64,000 bases of DNA from DASSUW01 sp963803335 (GCA_963803335.1 CAWDME010000013.1:62001-126000), one strand, 5' to 3'. Counted from the stretch's first letter, positions 28,465-36,651 are shown. The notes: generated from the letters alone by a model not told the origin. Numbers and translations are program-made.

Positions 28465-29222
28465 TCGCTCGTCGCCTCGTCAGCGGGGAAGAACGCCTCG
28501 ATCGCCAGCTCGGCGAGCGTGATGTCGACCGCGGTGCCGAACGTGGAGACCGTGCTGAAGAACGACAGCTCGGCGCCCTGGACGGTGACGCGTAGCGGGA
28601 CGGCGATGCCGGGCTCGTGCGGCGCGAGCGAAGCCTCGCCGCCGGGATAGTCGCTGAGCTCGGCGAGCAGCGCGGCGAGCCGCTCGTCGCTGGTCACGGC
28701 GACCTGGCGGCGCAGGCGGTCGAGCAGGTGCGCGCGCCACTCGGGCAGGTTGGCGATCCGCGGTGCCATGCCCTCCGGGTGCAGCGTCACGCGGAGGGCG
28801 TTGACGGGCGGCTCCATCAGATGCGGCGCCACCTCGGCGGTGAACAGCGCGATGCCGGCGTTGGCGGCGGCGAGGTTCCACCAGCGATCCACCACCACGG
28901 CCGGGTATGGCTCGTGGCCCTTGAGGATGCGGTCGAGCGCCTCGCGCACCGGTGTCATCTCCGGCGCGTCGAGCGGCCGCTCGACGTAGGCGGGGGAGAA
29001 GCCGGCGGCGAGGAGGAGCTGGTTGCGGTCGCGCAGCGGGACCTCGAGCTGGTCGGACAGGTGCAGGACCATCTCGCGGCTCGGCTTCGACCGCCCCGTC
29101 TCGAGGAAGCTCAAATGGCGGGCGGAGACGCCGGCCTCGAGTGCCAGGTCGAGCTGGCTCATGCGGCGCCGCTGCCTCCATTCCTTGAGGAGCGAGCCGA
29201 GTGGGGCTTCGAGTGTGCTCAC
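28416..29222 (-). CDS. XRE-family regulator with MmyB-like domain
   Basis: A 268-residue transcription factor. Residues 8-65 form an XRE helix-turn-helix (WRQRRRMSQLDLALEAGVSA, RHLSFLETGRSKPS). The rest is an MmyB-type PAS-like ligand domain (GHEPYPAVVVDRWWNLAAAN, LRVTLHPEGMAPRIANLPEW), which in relatives binds fatty-acid-like effectors. The GTG start faces the NTF2-like gene at 29280 across 57 bases that contain two inverted repeats, so autoregulation and control of the neighbour are likely. Confidence 0.9.
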   Translation of the reverse strand: MSTLEAPLGSLLKEWRQRRRMSQLDLALEAGVSARHLSFLETGRSKPSREMVLHLSDQLEVPLRDRNQLLLAAGFSPAYVERPLDAPEMTPVREALDRILKGHEPYPAVVVDRWWNLAAANAGIALFTAEVAPHLMEPPVNALRVTLHPEGMAPRIANLPEWRAHLLDRLRRQVAVTSDERLAALLAELSDYPGGEASLAPHEPGIAVPLRVTVQGAELSFFSTVSTFGTAVDITLAELAIEAFFPADEATSDYLLNATSPSSSSRAG

Positions 29223-29242
29223 GTTTGCCTACCTCGGAAGTA

Positions 29243-29265
29243 ATTGAATCAATGATGCGGCATTG
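29243..29265. promoter_or_regulatory. Candidate operator for the XRE regulator
   Basis: The 57-base divergent gap holds ATTGA-A-TCAAT (29243-29253) and, overlapping it, CAATG-N6-CATTG (29250-29265). Both are perfect inverted repeats in an AT-richer patch, placed where a divergent regulator would bind. Confidence 0.45.
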
Positions 29266-29279
29266 GTTCTCTGCACGGC

Positions 29280-29636
29280 ATGAGCGACATCACCACCACG
29301 GTTCACAACTACATCGCGGCCTGGAATGAGACGGTCCCGGAGGAGCGCCGCGCGATCATCGCCGAGACGTTCGCCGACGACGCGCGCTACCTCGACCCGG
29401 TGCAGTCGAGCGACGGGCAGGCGGGTATCGACGCCATGATCTCCGGTGCCCAGACCCAGTTCCCGGGCATGCGCTTCGAGCTCTCGCAAGGTCCGGACGC
29501 GCACCACGACGTCGTCCGCTTCGCCTGGCGGCTCGTGACGGCGAATGGGGGCGAGCCCGTGGCCGCGGGCGTCGATTTCGCGACGCTGACCGGCGACGGC
29601 CGGCTGCGCGAGATCACCGGCTTCCTCGAGGGTTGA
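29280..29636 (+). CDS. SnoaL/NTF2-like protein
   Basis: The 118-residue product fits the NTF2-like cone fold of SnoaL proteins: VHNYIAAWNETVPEERRAI, ETFADDARYLDP, a central FELSQGPDAHHDVVRFAWRL strand pair and DFATLTGDGRLREITGF. Members are small isomerases, hydratases or binding proteins; nothing decides between these. It is divergent from, and probably controlled by, the XRE/MmyB regulator. Confidence 0.8.
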   Translation: MSDITTTVHNYIAAWNETVPEERRAIIAETFADDARYLDPVQSSDGQAGIDAMISGAQTQFPGMRFELSQGPDAHHDVVRFAWRLVTANGGEPVAAGVDFATLTGDGRLREITGFLEG

Positions 29637-29647
29637 CCTGACGGGGG

Positions 29648-29677
29648 GCATGCGGGGTGGTTGACTGCCCCGCATGC
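29648..29677. promoter_or_regulatory. Inverted repeat sequestering a start codon
   Basis: GCATGCGGGG and CCCCGCATGC are perfect ten-base arms around a ten-base loop. The second arm contains the ATG (29674-29676) of the DapA-like gene. It could terminate the upstream transcript, bind a regulator, or hide the start codon in RNA. Confidence 0.45.
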
Positions 29678-30645
29678 TGTCGGCCGCCAAGCAGTACGCC
29701 CACGAGACGGTTCGCGGGCTGTGGCTCGCGATCCCGACCCCGTTCACGGCCGACGGCCAGCACGTCGCAGAGGACGTGCTGGCCGCTTCGGTCGAGCACT
29801 ACGTCGACGGCCTGAAGGTCGACGGCATCTTCTGCGGCGGCGTGATGGGCGAGTTCTGGGCGCTGAGCCTGGCCGAGCGGCGGCGCGTTCACGAGCTCGT
29901 GCACGAGCAGGTCGCGGGCCGGGTGCCGGTGATGGCGCAGGTCGGGCATCACTCGGTCGTGGACTCGATCGCGCTGTGCACGCACGCGCGCGAGCGCGGG
30001 ATCGAGCTGGGCGTGGCGATGAACCCGTACTTCCCGCCCGACCTGCCGGACGAGCTCGTGGTCGCGTACTACCACGCGCTCGACGAGGCGACCGACCTGC
30101 CGCTGTTCCTGTTCAACACGCCGTACTCCGGCACCGCGCTGTCGGTGGACCTGATCGCGCAGCTGGCCGAGCTCGACATCGTCTGCGGCATCAAGAACCC
30201 GCGCGGGCGCGAGCACCTGCTCGCGCTGCAGCGCCGGGTGGGGGAGAAGATCGTCGTCACCGACGCCGCCGAGGGCGCGTGGCTCGAGCTGCACGTCGAG
30301 CACGGCTTTCAGGCGCTGATGTCGACGCCGGCGCTCGCGCTCTACCAGCAGCCCGGCGACCTGCCGGTGCGCGAGTACACGGCGCTGGCCGACGCGGGCG
30401 ACCTCGTGGCCGCGCGCGAGCTGTCGGCGAGGCTCGATCCGGCGCGCGCCGCGTTCAAGCGCTGGATGCGCGATCCGTGGACCGACCAGCGCGTGATCCC
30501 GATCGCCTATCTGAAGGCGTGGCTGGCGCGGATGGGCCTGCCGCAGGGGCCGGTCCGGCCGCCGCTGGTGGCGCTCACCCGCGAGCAGACGGCCGCGCTG
30601 CACGCCGATCTCGATCGGCTGGACCTCACATGCGCGCCCTCCTGA
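29674..30645 (+). CDS. DapA-family aldolase/lyase
   Basis: A TIM-barrel of the dihydrodipicolinate synthase/N-acetylneuraminate lyase superfamily, 323 residues. LAIPTPFTADGQHVAED, GIFCGGVMGEFWALSLAER and VPVMAQVGHHSVVDSI fit; the Schiff-base Lys is K174 in GIKNPRG and a Tyr is at 151 in FNTPYSGTA. The GGVMGE replaces the usual GTTGE, so it is unlikely to be the lysine-pathway DapA. It overlaps the exported sugar dehydrogenase gene by 16 bases, which hints at sugar-acid metabolism. The reaction is not known. Confidence 0.82.
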   Translation: MLSAAKQYAHETVRGLWLAIPTPFTADGQHVAEDVLAASVEHYVDGLKVDGIFCGGVMGEFWALSLAERRRVHELVHEQVAGRVPVMAQVGHHSVVDSIALCTHARERGIELGVAMNPYFPPDLPDELVVAYYHALDEATDLPLFLFNTPYSGTALSVDLIAQLAELDIVCGIKNPRGREHLLALQRRVGEKIVVTDAAEGAWLELHVEHGFQALMSTPALALYQQPGDLPVREYTALADAGDLVAARELSARLDPARAAFKRWMRDPWTDQRVIPIAYLKAWLARMGLPQGPVRPPLVALTREQTAALHADLDRLDLTCAPS

Positions 30646-31670
30646 TCGCCGCCGCGATCGCCGCCGTCCTCGCACCGCCCGCGCACGCGGGGGTGCGGCT
30701 CGAGCCGATCGGCAGCTTCAGGCAGCCGACCTACGTCACCTCGCCGCCCGACGACGCGGGCACGCTCGCGGTGATCCAGCGCTACGGGCTCGTTCGCGTG
30801 GTCCGCCACGGCAACGTGCAGCGCAAGCCGCTGCTCGACCTCCGCGGCCGGGTGCGGATCACGAACCCGAGCCCGGGCGCCGACCAGCGCGGGCTGTTCT
30901 CGCTGGCCTTCGCGCCCGACTACGCGAAGAGCGGCCGGCTGTACGTGGACTACGTCGACGGGCACGGCGAGCTGCGCGTGGACGAATGGCGCCGCGGCAA
31001 GCTGCGCCACGTGCTCGACATCGGCCGCGCCACGACGCAGCACCACGGCGGCCAGCTGCAGTTCGGGCCGGACGGCCTGCTGTACGTGAGCACCGGGATG
31101 GGCGACACGCCGGAGATCAGCCAGGACCCGACGTCACTCAAGGGCAAGCTGCTGCGGTTCGACCCGCGCGTGCGCCCCGTGCGGCCCGAGGTCGTCGCGC
31201 TCGGCCTGCGCAACCCGTGGCGCTTCGCGATCGACCGCGACGGGACCGTGCTGATCGGCGACGTGGGCGAGCACGCGTTCGAGGAGGTCGACGTCGTCCC
31301 GCCGCACCCCGCGGCGCCGGTCAACTTCGGCTGGCCGGGCTACGAGGGCTTCCAGCTCGCGACCGGCCACACGGCCTTCCCGGCACAGGCGCCCGCGCTC
31401 GCCTATCGCCACGGCCCGCGCTGGTGCTCGGTGGTCGGCGGCTACGTCGGCCGCCGCCACGCGCCCCGGGCCTTCCGCGGCCGCTACCTCTACGGCGACG
31501 TCTGCAGCGGCCGGCTGTGGACCGCGCGCCGGAACGGCACCGCATTGGTGGGAGCGCGCCGCCTCCGCGCGCCCACCGTCGGCTATCTCGTCTCGTTCGG
31601 CGAGGACGCGCGCGGGCGGCTGTACGCCGTCAGCCTCGCCGGCGCCGTGTACCGCCTCGTCGATCGCTGA
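30630..31670 (+). CDS. Exported PQQ-dependent sugar dehydrogenase-like protein
   Basis: The 346-residue product has a signal peptide (ALLIAAAIAAVLAPPAHA) and a six-bladed propeller like soluble glucose/sorbosone dehydrogenases. The markers are QRGLFSLAFAPDYAKSGRLY, the catalytic-site TTQHHGGQLQFGPDGLLYV, LGLRNPWRFAID, GDVGEHAFEEVD and RYLYGDVCSGRL. It would oxidise a sugar aldehyde or hydroxyl outside the membrane with PQQ; PQQ genes are not in the window. ATG 30630 lies inside the end of the DapA-like gene. Confidence 0.87.
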   Translation: MRALLIAAAIAAVLAPPAHAGVRLEPIGSFRQPTYVTSPPDDAGTLAVIQRYGLVRVVRHGNVQRKPLLDLRGRVRITNPSPGADQRGLFSLAFAPDYAKSGRLYVDYVDGHGELRVDEWRRGKLRHVLDIGRATTQHHGGQLQFGPDGLLYVSTGMGDTPEISQDPTSLKGKLLRFDPRVRPVRPEVVALGLRNPWRFAIDRDGTVLIGDVGEHAFEEVDVVPPHPAAPVNFGWPGYEGFQLATGHTAFPAQAPALAYRHGPRWCSVVGGYVGRRHAPRAFRGRYLYGDVCSGRLWTARRNGTALVGARRLRAPTVGYLVSFGEDARGRLYAVSLAGAVYRLVDR

Positions 31671-31718
31671 CTCGCGCACGCGCGCCGACCACACCGTCGG
31701 CTACCTTCGTCCCCGACC

Positions 31719-31791
31719 GGGCCGGTAGCTCAGCGGTTAGAGCAGCGGACTCATAATCCGTCGTGCGGTGGTTCGAATCCACCCCGGCCCA
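31719..31791 (+). tRNA. tRNA with CAT anticodon (Met or lysidine-type Ile)
   Basis: A complete cloverleaf: acceptor GGGCCGG/CCGGCCC, D-arm GCTC-AGCGGTTA-GAGC, anticodon loop CTCATAA (CAT at 31752-31754), T-arm GGTGG-TTCGAAT-CCACC, discriminator A. Elongator Met is the default call. C4-G69 and C5-G68 in the acceptor and the D-loop resemble isoleucine tRNA that TilS modifies to read ATA, so tRNA-Ile(CAT) is a real alternative. It ends 3 bases before the stop of the convergent fusion gene. Confidence 0.93.
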
Positions 31792-31794
31792 TCG

Positions 31795-33927
31795 TCACGG
31801 CGTTGAGCCGAACGCGGTGAGGAAGCGGTCGCGGAACGCGTTCATCGGCCAGACCGGTGCCTGCGGGCTCGGCCGCATGCCGGCCTGCCAGCCCCAGCCG
31901 GTGATCTGGCGCATCACCTTCGGGTCGTGGGCGATGACGGAGATCGGCACGTCGTGGCCGGGGTCCTGGCCGGTGATGATCGTCGCGGGCTGGTGGTCGC
32001 CGAGGACGACGAGGACGGTGTTGTCGTCGCCGTAGCGCTGCACGAACGAGAAGATCGCGCTCAGCGTGTACTCGATCGAGTGGCCGTAGGCGGCGCGGGC
32101 CGCGTCCGGGTCGTCGAAGAGCGCGTCGCGACTCGAGATCTCGGCCGGGACGTGGTGGAAGATCGAGCCGTCGCCGAGGTCGTCCCAGGGGACCAGCTGG
32201 GGGATCTTCGTCCACGGCACGTGGCTCGAGACGAGGTCGATCTCGGCGAATAGCGGCGGCCGGTGGCGCTCGGCGAGCTCGAGGCGCTGCAGGGCTTCCA
32301 GCACGTACTGGTCGGGCATCGTGGGGTAGCCGAAGCGCGGGCCGCGGTAGCCGACGTTGCGGCTGTCGTAGAGCGTGTCGTAGTGGTAGAAGGCGGACCC
32401 TTCCGTCCACGTCCGGTTGTTCGACGGGATGTCGTCGACGGCTCGCCAGCCGGCGCGCTTGAACGCCTGGCTGAGGGTGAAGCGGTGGCTGCGGACGAGC
32501 TGGTTGTAGCGCCGCTGGCTGTCGATCCACACACCGGACTGCATCGTGGAGTGCGCCAGCCAGCTGATGCCGCCAAAGGTCGGGGACTTCAGGAAGGCAC
32601 TGCGCGAGGAGAAGCCGGCGGCACGCAGCTGCGCGGTCCCCTGGTCCAGGACGGCGTCGACCTGCGGCGAGAACGACGAGTCCTGCACCGCGTCCCGGCC
32701 GTAGCTCTCGACGAACAGCAGCAGGACGTCCTTGCCGCGCAGGCCCGTCAGCAGCCGGTCCCCTGCAGTGGCGTGGAAGCGGTCGTGGGCGATAAGGTGG
32801 GCGAGCGTCGCGTGATCGGCCAGGCCGGTCTGCACCGCCTGCACCTCGTCGACGGCCAGCGCGGCGGCGGTCGAGGAGGCGACCGGTGCGCCGACGAGGC
32901 GGAGTGCCACCCAGACGACGGCCAGCGCCGCCGTGGCATGGAGCGCCCCGCGGCGCTGGTCGGCCGCGAGCCGCGTCACGCGCAGCAGCGCCGCCACCAG
33001 GAGCACGAAGAGTGCGCCGACGAGCACGACCGTGACGGCGAGAGCGAGGTCCGCGTGCGACTTGCCGAACGCGTCGCGCAACGTCTCGATCGCGGTTCCC
33101 CGGTGACTCCAGTCGTCGAACGGGTTGAACGGGCGGTCGAAGACCGAGTAGCACGCGATGTCGAGCAGCTTGACCAGCACGAGCACGCCGAGCACCGCGC
33201 CGACGGCGACCGCGAGCACGCGGCGCGGCGTGGAGGGCAGCAGGGCGGCGAGGGCGATCACGACGACGAGCTCAAGCGGAAGCCGCGCGAACGCGGCGAG
33301 GCCGACGTGGCCCGGCTGGTGCGGCGCCACGAGCGCGGCCCAGACGAGCAGCAGGGCCAGCACCGAGATGGCAACGGCCGGACGCGCGCCGGCGGCCCGG
33401 CTGCGCCACAGCCACCACACGCACTCGCCCATGGATGTGGCGAGGGCGATCAACGCGGCGGCGAGGAGGGCTCGCGTGGCCCGATGGTCCAACACCTCGG
33501 CGGCCGCGACCGCCAGCACGACCCCTTGGCTCGCTGCGACGACCTTGCGCCAGCGGCGCGGCGGCAACGCCGCGCGCATCCACGGCAGCATCCACTCGCC
33601 GGCGAGGAACAGGTAGCGCGCCATGCCGATGAACAGCACCCAGCCGCCGTAGATCGGGGCGGCGTAGACGCTGAGGACGAGGATCAGGAACGCGTCGACC
33701 TCGCCGTCGAAGCGCGCGCCGAACGCCGTCGCCGTGTGGGTGCGCCGCGCGACCCATCCGTCGATCAGGTCGAGGGCGAGCGCGATCGCGGCGAGGGTGA
33801 CCAGCAGCGCGACCGGCGCGTCGTGCGCGAACGAGCCGGCGACCAGAGCGGCGACGGCGAGCGCGGCGCGGGCGAGCGTGATCCAGGACGCGGGCCCCCA
33901 CTGCGCTCCCAGATCGATGGTGCTCAT
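31795..33927 (-). CDS. CDP-alcohol phosphatidyltransferase fused to sulfatase-fold domain
   Basis: This 710-residue membrane protein joins two enzymes. The first about 190 residues are a CDP-alcohol phosphatidyltransferase with the exact motif D56-G-x2-A-R-x8-G-x3-D74-x3-D78 (DGWVARR, then GARFDGEVD). More membrane segments follow to about residue 380. The C-terminal third is an alkaline-phosphatase-superfamily domain like LTA synthases: VLLLFVESYGRDAV, SPTFGGISWLAHSTMQSG and VLVVLGDHQPATI. It may make a phospholipid and then move or trim its head group outside the cell; that is inference. ATG 33927 overlaps the RibD-like stop. Confidence 0.85.
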   Translation of the reverse strand: MSTIDLGAQWGPASWITLARAALAVAALVAGSFAHDAPVALLVTLAAIALALDLIDGWVARRTHTATAFGARFDGEVDAFLILVLSVYAAPIYGGWVLFIGMARYLFLAGEWMLPWMRAALPPRRWRKVVAASQGVVLAVAAAEVLDHRATRALLAAALIALATSMGECVWWLWRSRAAGARPAVAISVLALLLVWAALVAPHQPGHVGLAAFARLPLELVVVIALAALLPSTPRRVLAVAVGAVLGVLVLVKLLDIACYSVFDRPFNPFDDWSHRGTAIETLRDAFGKSHADLALAVTVVLVGALFVLLVAALLRVTRLAADQRRGALHATAALAVVWVALRLVGAPVASSTAAALAVDEVQAVQTGLADHATLAHLIAHDRFHATAGDRLLTGLRGKDVLLLFVESYGRDAVQDSSFSPQVDAVLDQGTAQLRAAGFSSRSAFLKSPTFGGISWLAHSTMQSGVWIDSQRRYNQLVRSHRFTLSQAFKRAGWRAVDDIPSNNRTWTEGSAFYHYDTLYDSRNVGYRGPRFGYPTMPDQYVLEALQRLELAERHRPPLFAEIDLVSSHVPWTKIPQLVPWDDLGDGSIFHHVPAEISSRDALFDDPDAARAAYGHSIEYTLSAIFSFVQRYGDDNTVLVVLGDHQPATIITGQDPGHDVPISVIAHDPKVMRQITGWGWQAGMRPSPQAPVWPMNAFRDRFLTAFGSTP

Positions 33928-34613
33928 TCGTCCTGGAAGCGCGGCGAGAGCGCGTAGCGCACCAGCACCACGTCGCCGATCTGGCGCACCTCGGCCACTG
34001 TCGCGCGCCGGTCCGCGTTCCACGGGAAGCGCCCGTCGCTCACGAAGCGCGGGGCGCTCGAGTCACCGACGAAGAACGGCGCGATCACGAGCTGGAGCTC
34101 GTCCACGAGATCGTCGGACAGAAACTGCGTGTGCACGAGGCCGCCGCCCTCGACCATCAGCCGCCCCACGCCACGGTCGGCGAGGTCCTCGCAGAGCCGG
34201 CGCATCCGCACGTGCCGCCCGCCGTCCACCACGGTCGCGACCGGCCCCAGCCGCGCACGTGCGGCGCGCACCCGCGCACTGGACGTGTACACGAGCTTCT
34301 CGACCTCGCCCGCGACGAAGAAGTTCGACCCCGCGTCCAGATCGGCCCTCTCGGTCACCGTGATCTTCATCGGCGACGGTGCGAGCCCACGCGCTGTGCG
34401 CTCCTCACGCCGCGTCGGCGAGCGCACGAGCAGCCGCGGGTTGTCAGTGCGCACCGTGGCCGCGCCGACCATGATCGCGTCACACGACGCGCGCACCTCG
34501 TCGACCCGGTCGAAGTCGGCGTCGTTGGACAGCGCGAGGCGCGGCGTCTGGTCGCCGAGATAGCCGTCCAGCGACACGCTGCAGCTCAGCAACGTATACG
34601 GACGATCAGACAC
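33924..34613 (-). CDS. RibD C-terminal domain reductase
   Basis: A 229-residue DHFR-like reductase of the RibD C-terminal family, which in riboflavin synthesis reduces a ribosylaminopyrimidine with NADPH. SVSLDGYLGD, CDAIMVGAATVRTDNPRLLVR, VGRLMVEGGGLVHTQFL and VDELQLVIAPFFVGD are typical. There is no deaminase domain and no other rib gene nearby, so it may serve another NADPH-dependent reduction. Its stop overlaps the start of the fusion gene, implying one message. Confidence 0.87.
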   Translation of the reverse strand: MSDRPYTLLSCSVSLDGYLGDQTPRLALSNDADFDRVDEVRASCDAIMVGAATVRTDNPRLLVRSPTRREERTARGLAPSPMKITVTERADLDAGSNFFVAGEVEKLVYTSSARVRAARARLGPVATVVDGGRHVRMRRLCEDLADRGVGRLMVEGGGLVHTQFLSDDLVDELQLVIAPFFVGDSSAPRFVSDGRFPWNADRRATVAEVRQIGDVVLVRYALSPRFQDE

Positions 34614-34694
34614 GCGGCGCCCCTCGACGAACCATCATCCGGCTCGGTAATACGCCGAACGGCGCCCAGAGGTTCTGGCGCGTTGGGACCAGGG

Positions 34695-34722
34695 TTGACC
34701 GCGCGGCAAGCGGCGGGAGAAT
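34695..34722 (+). promoter_or_regulatory. Weak candidate promoter
   Basis: TTGACC (34695-34700) and GAGAAT (34717-34722) are spaced by 16 bases and end 6 bases before GTG 34729, compatible with a leaderless message. The -10 match is poor. The rest of the 34614-34728 gap holds nothing recognised. Confidence 0.25.
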
Positions 34723-34728
34723 GGGCGC

Positions 34729-35187
34729 GTGGACCTGTTCCGCCGCCGCGATCGGGATCTCGACGACGTGCGGGCGGTGGTCGTCGCCGAGGACGACCAC
34801 GGCGCCCGCGCGCGGGAGTTGGCGCTGATGCGCCGGATCGCCGCCGAGGCGGTCATCCTCCAGGACGACGCGGAGGCATTGCTGCGGGACGTCCGCGCGC
34901 GCGAGCCGCTCGCCGAGCTGGCGCCACGCGGCGGCCGGCTCACGAGTCGCTTTTTGGCGCTCGCCGCCGCCCTGCCGCGCTCGAGCGACCCGTGCGTGCG
35001 CGAGCACGCCCAGCGCCTGCACGAGGTGCTCGACCACCATGCGCTGATGCTGTCCTCCTCGCTCGACCTGCTCGCCGTCTGCTGGCGGTCCGAGCGGCTC
35101 GAGGACGAGGTCGACCGGATCAACGGCCTCGGGCGACCGGCACGCTGGCTCGAGGACATCCGCTTCGAGCTGCTGATGGAGAGCTGA
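34729..35187 (+). CDS. Hypothetical helical protein
   Basis: The 152-residue product is predicted to be mostly helical and charged (MDLFRRRDRDLDDVRAVVVA, ELALMRRIAAEAVILQDDAE, EHAQRLHEVLDHHALMLSSS). No signal peptide, membrane segment or known motif is seen. The start is GTG 34729; no clear ribosome site precedes it. Composition fits a real gene with strong GC third positions. The function is unknown. Confidence 0.6.
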   Translation: MDLFRRRDRDLDDVRAVVVAEDDHGARARELALMRRIAAEAVILQDDAEALLRDVRAREPLAELAPRGGRLTSRFLALAAALPRSSDPCVREHAQRLHEVLDHHALMLSSSLDLLAVCWRSERLEDEVDRINGLGRPARWLEDIRFELLMES

Positions 35188-35211
35188 GCCCGGCGGGCCA
35201 TCTTCCGGCGA

Positions 35212-35856
35212 ATGGCCGGAAACGGCGATGAACGGCGTGGCGCCGGGCCGTACAACCCGCTGATGCCATTTAACGCCTTCATCTACGACCTCTCACTCGT
35301 CCTCAGCGAGAAACGGGGAATGGCCGCGCGCCGGGGTGAGCTGCTCGCCTCGGCGCGCGGTCGCGTTCTCGAGCTCGGTGCCGGCACCGGGCTCAACCTG
35401 CGCCACTACCCCGACGGAGTCGACCTCGTGGTCAGCGAGCCGGATCCGGGGATGCGCGCCCGGCTCGAGCGACGTGCCGCGGGGCGCGCGACCGTGATCG
35501 ACGCCGGCGCCGAGGAACTCCCGTTCCCCGACGCATCGTTCGACACCGTCGTCTCGACGCTCGTGCTGTGCACGGTCGCCGACCCCGCCGCGGCGCTCGC
35601 GGAGGTGCGGCGCGTCCTCGCCCCCGACGGGCGGCTGCTGCTGATCGAGCACGTGCGGGCCAGCGAGCCTCGGCTCGAGCGCCGGCAGGACCGGTTGGCG
35701 GGCCTCTGGCACGCGTGCGCGATGGGCTGCCGGTGCAACCAGCCCACCGTCGATCTGCTCGAGGGCGCCGGCCTGTCGGTCGAGCAGCTCACGCCGAGCC
35801 GGTGGCGCGCCATGCCCGCGATTGTCGGACCGCTCGTCGTCGGCGCGGCGTCGTGA
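35212..35856 (+). CDS. SAM-dependent methyltransferase
   Basis: A class I methyltransferase of 214 residues. The SAM site is RVLELGAGTGLNLRHY, followed by the acidic strand end LVVSEPDPGM, DAGAEELPFPDASFDTVVST and LAPDGRLLLIEHVRA; the late Cys-rich ACAMGCRCNQPTVDLLE resembles METTL7/PmtA-like lipid or thiol methyltransferases. ATG 35212 gives a long N-terminus; ATG 35263 (MPFNAFIYDL) may be the true start. Its stop overlaps the patatin-like gene (GTGA). Confidence 0.82.
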   Translation: MAGNGDERRGAGPYNPLMPFNAFIYDLSLVLSEKRGMAARRGELLASARGRVLELGAGTGLNLRHYPDGVDLVVSEPDPGMRARLERRAAGRATVIDAGAEELPFPDASFDTVVSTLVLCTVADPAAALAEVRRVLAPDGRLLLIEHVRASEPRLERRQDRLAGLWHACAMGCRCNQPTVDLLEGAGLSVEQLTPSRWRAMPAIVGPLVVGAAS

Positions 35857-36651
35857 TCGCGATCGCGCTGTCCGCCGGCGGCGAGCGCGTGGTCCCGTGG
35901 CAGGTCGGCGTGCTCGCCGGGCTCGCGGACGGCGGGCTCGACCCGCGCGGCGCGGTTGCCGTGCTCGGGACGTCGGCCGGCGCGCTCGTCGCGGCCCGGC
36001 TCGCGGCGGGGATCGATCCGCGCGCCGACGCCGATCGCATCGTCCCCACGCCGGAAGACAGCGATGCCGGTCAGTCGCTCGCCGTGCTCGCTGGCGCCTG
36101 GCCGGCTGCCGGCTGGACACTCACGCAGCGCCGGCGCGCGTTCGGGAAGCTCGCGATGCGGCACTCGCCCGGCGGTGAGGACGCGTTCGTGGCCCGCGTC
36201 GGCCGGCGGCTCGGCTCCGATGTGTGGCCCGCGCCGCTGCGCGTGGCCGCGATCGACGCCGAGCGCGGCGAGCGCGTGGTGTTCGACGCCGCGAGCGGCG
36301 TGTCCCCGGCGCGGGCGATCGCCGCCTCGCGCGCCATCCCGACCGTGCTCCCGCCGGTCACCATCGGCGGCCGCCCGTTCGTGGACGGTGCGCTGGGATC
36401 GGCGACCAACGCGGACGCGCTGGCCGGCGTCGATGCGGCGTGCATCCTCGTCATCACCGCGGTGCCCGCGGAGCCGCCGGAGCGCGGCCCGGCGCTTCTG
36501 GCGTGACGCGCTCGACGACGAGGTGGCGACGCTCGAGGGTGCGGGTCACGCCGTCGTGGTGGTGCACGCGACCGCGGACCTGGGCGTCGCGGCGGGCCGG
36601 TGGAGTGGCTACGCGCTGGCCGCTCAGATGAGGCCGCGGCGCGCGGCGTAG
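35853..36651 (+). pseudogene. Patatin-like phospholipase gene with frameshift
   Basis: From GTG 35853 the frame encodes a patatin-type hydrolase: AVLGTSAGALVAARLA holds the G-x-S-x-G nucleophile, and FVDGALGSATNADAL the catalytic Asp (DGA). It stops at TGA 36504, giving 217 residues. One base over, FWRDALDDEVATLEGAGHAV and VHATADLGVAAGRW continue the expected C-terminus to TAG 36649. A one-base shift near 36485-36496 (GCGGCCCGGCGC) separates the two. It could be a mutation or a sequencing error. The short form keeps both catalytic residues, so activity is not excluded. The tail overlaps the luxR-type gene. Confidence 0.65.

Noticed and set aside
32263..33957. 564-residue plus-strand frame across the fusion gene
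   Set aside because: Antisense of a gene with two recognised domains; His/Arg/Glu-rich with no motif.
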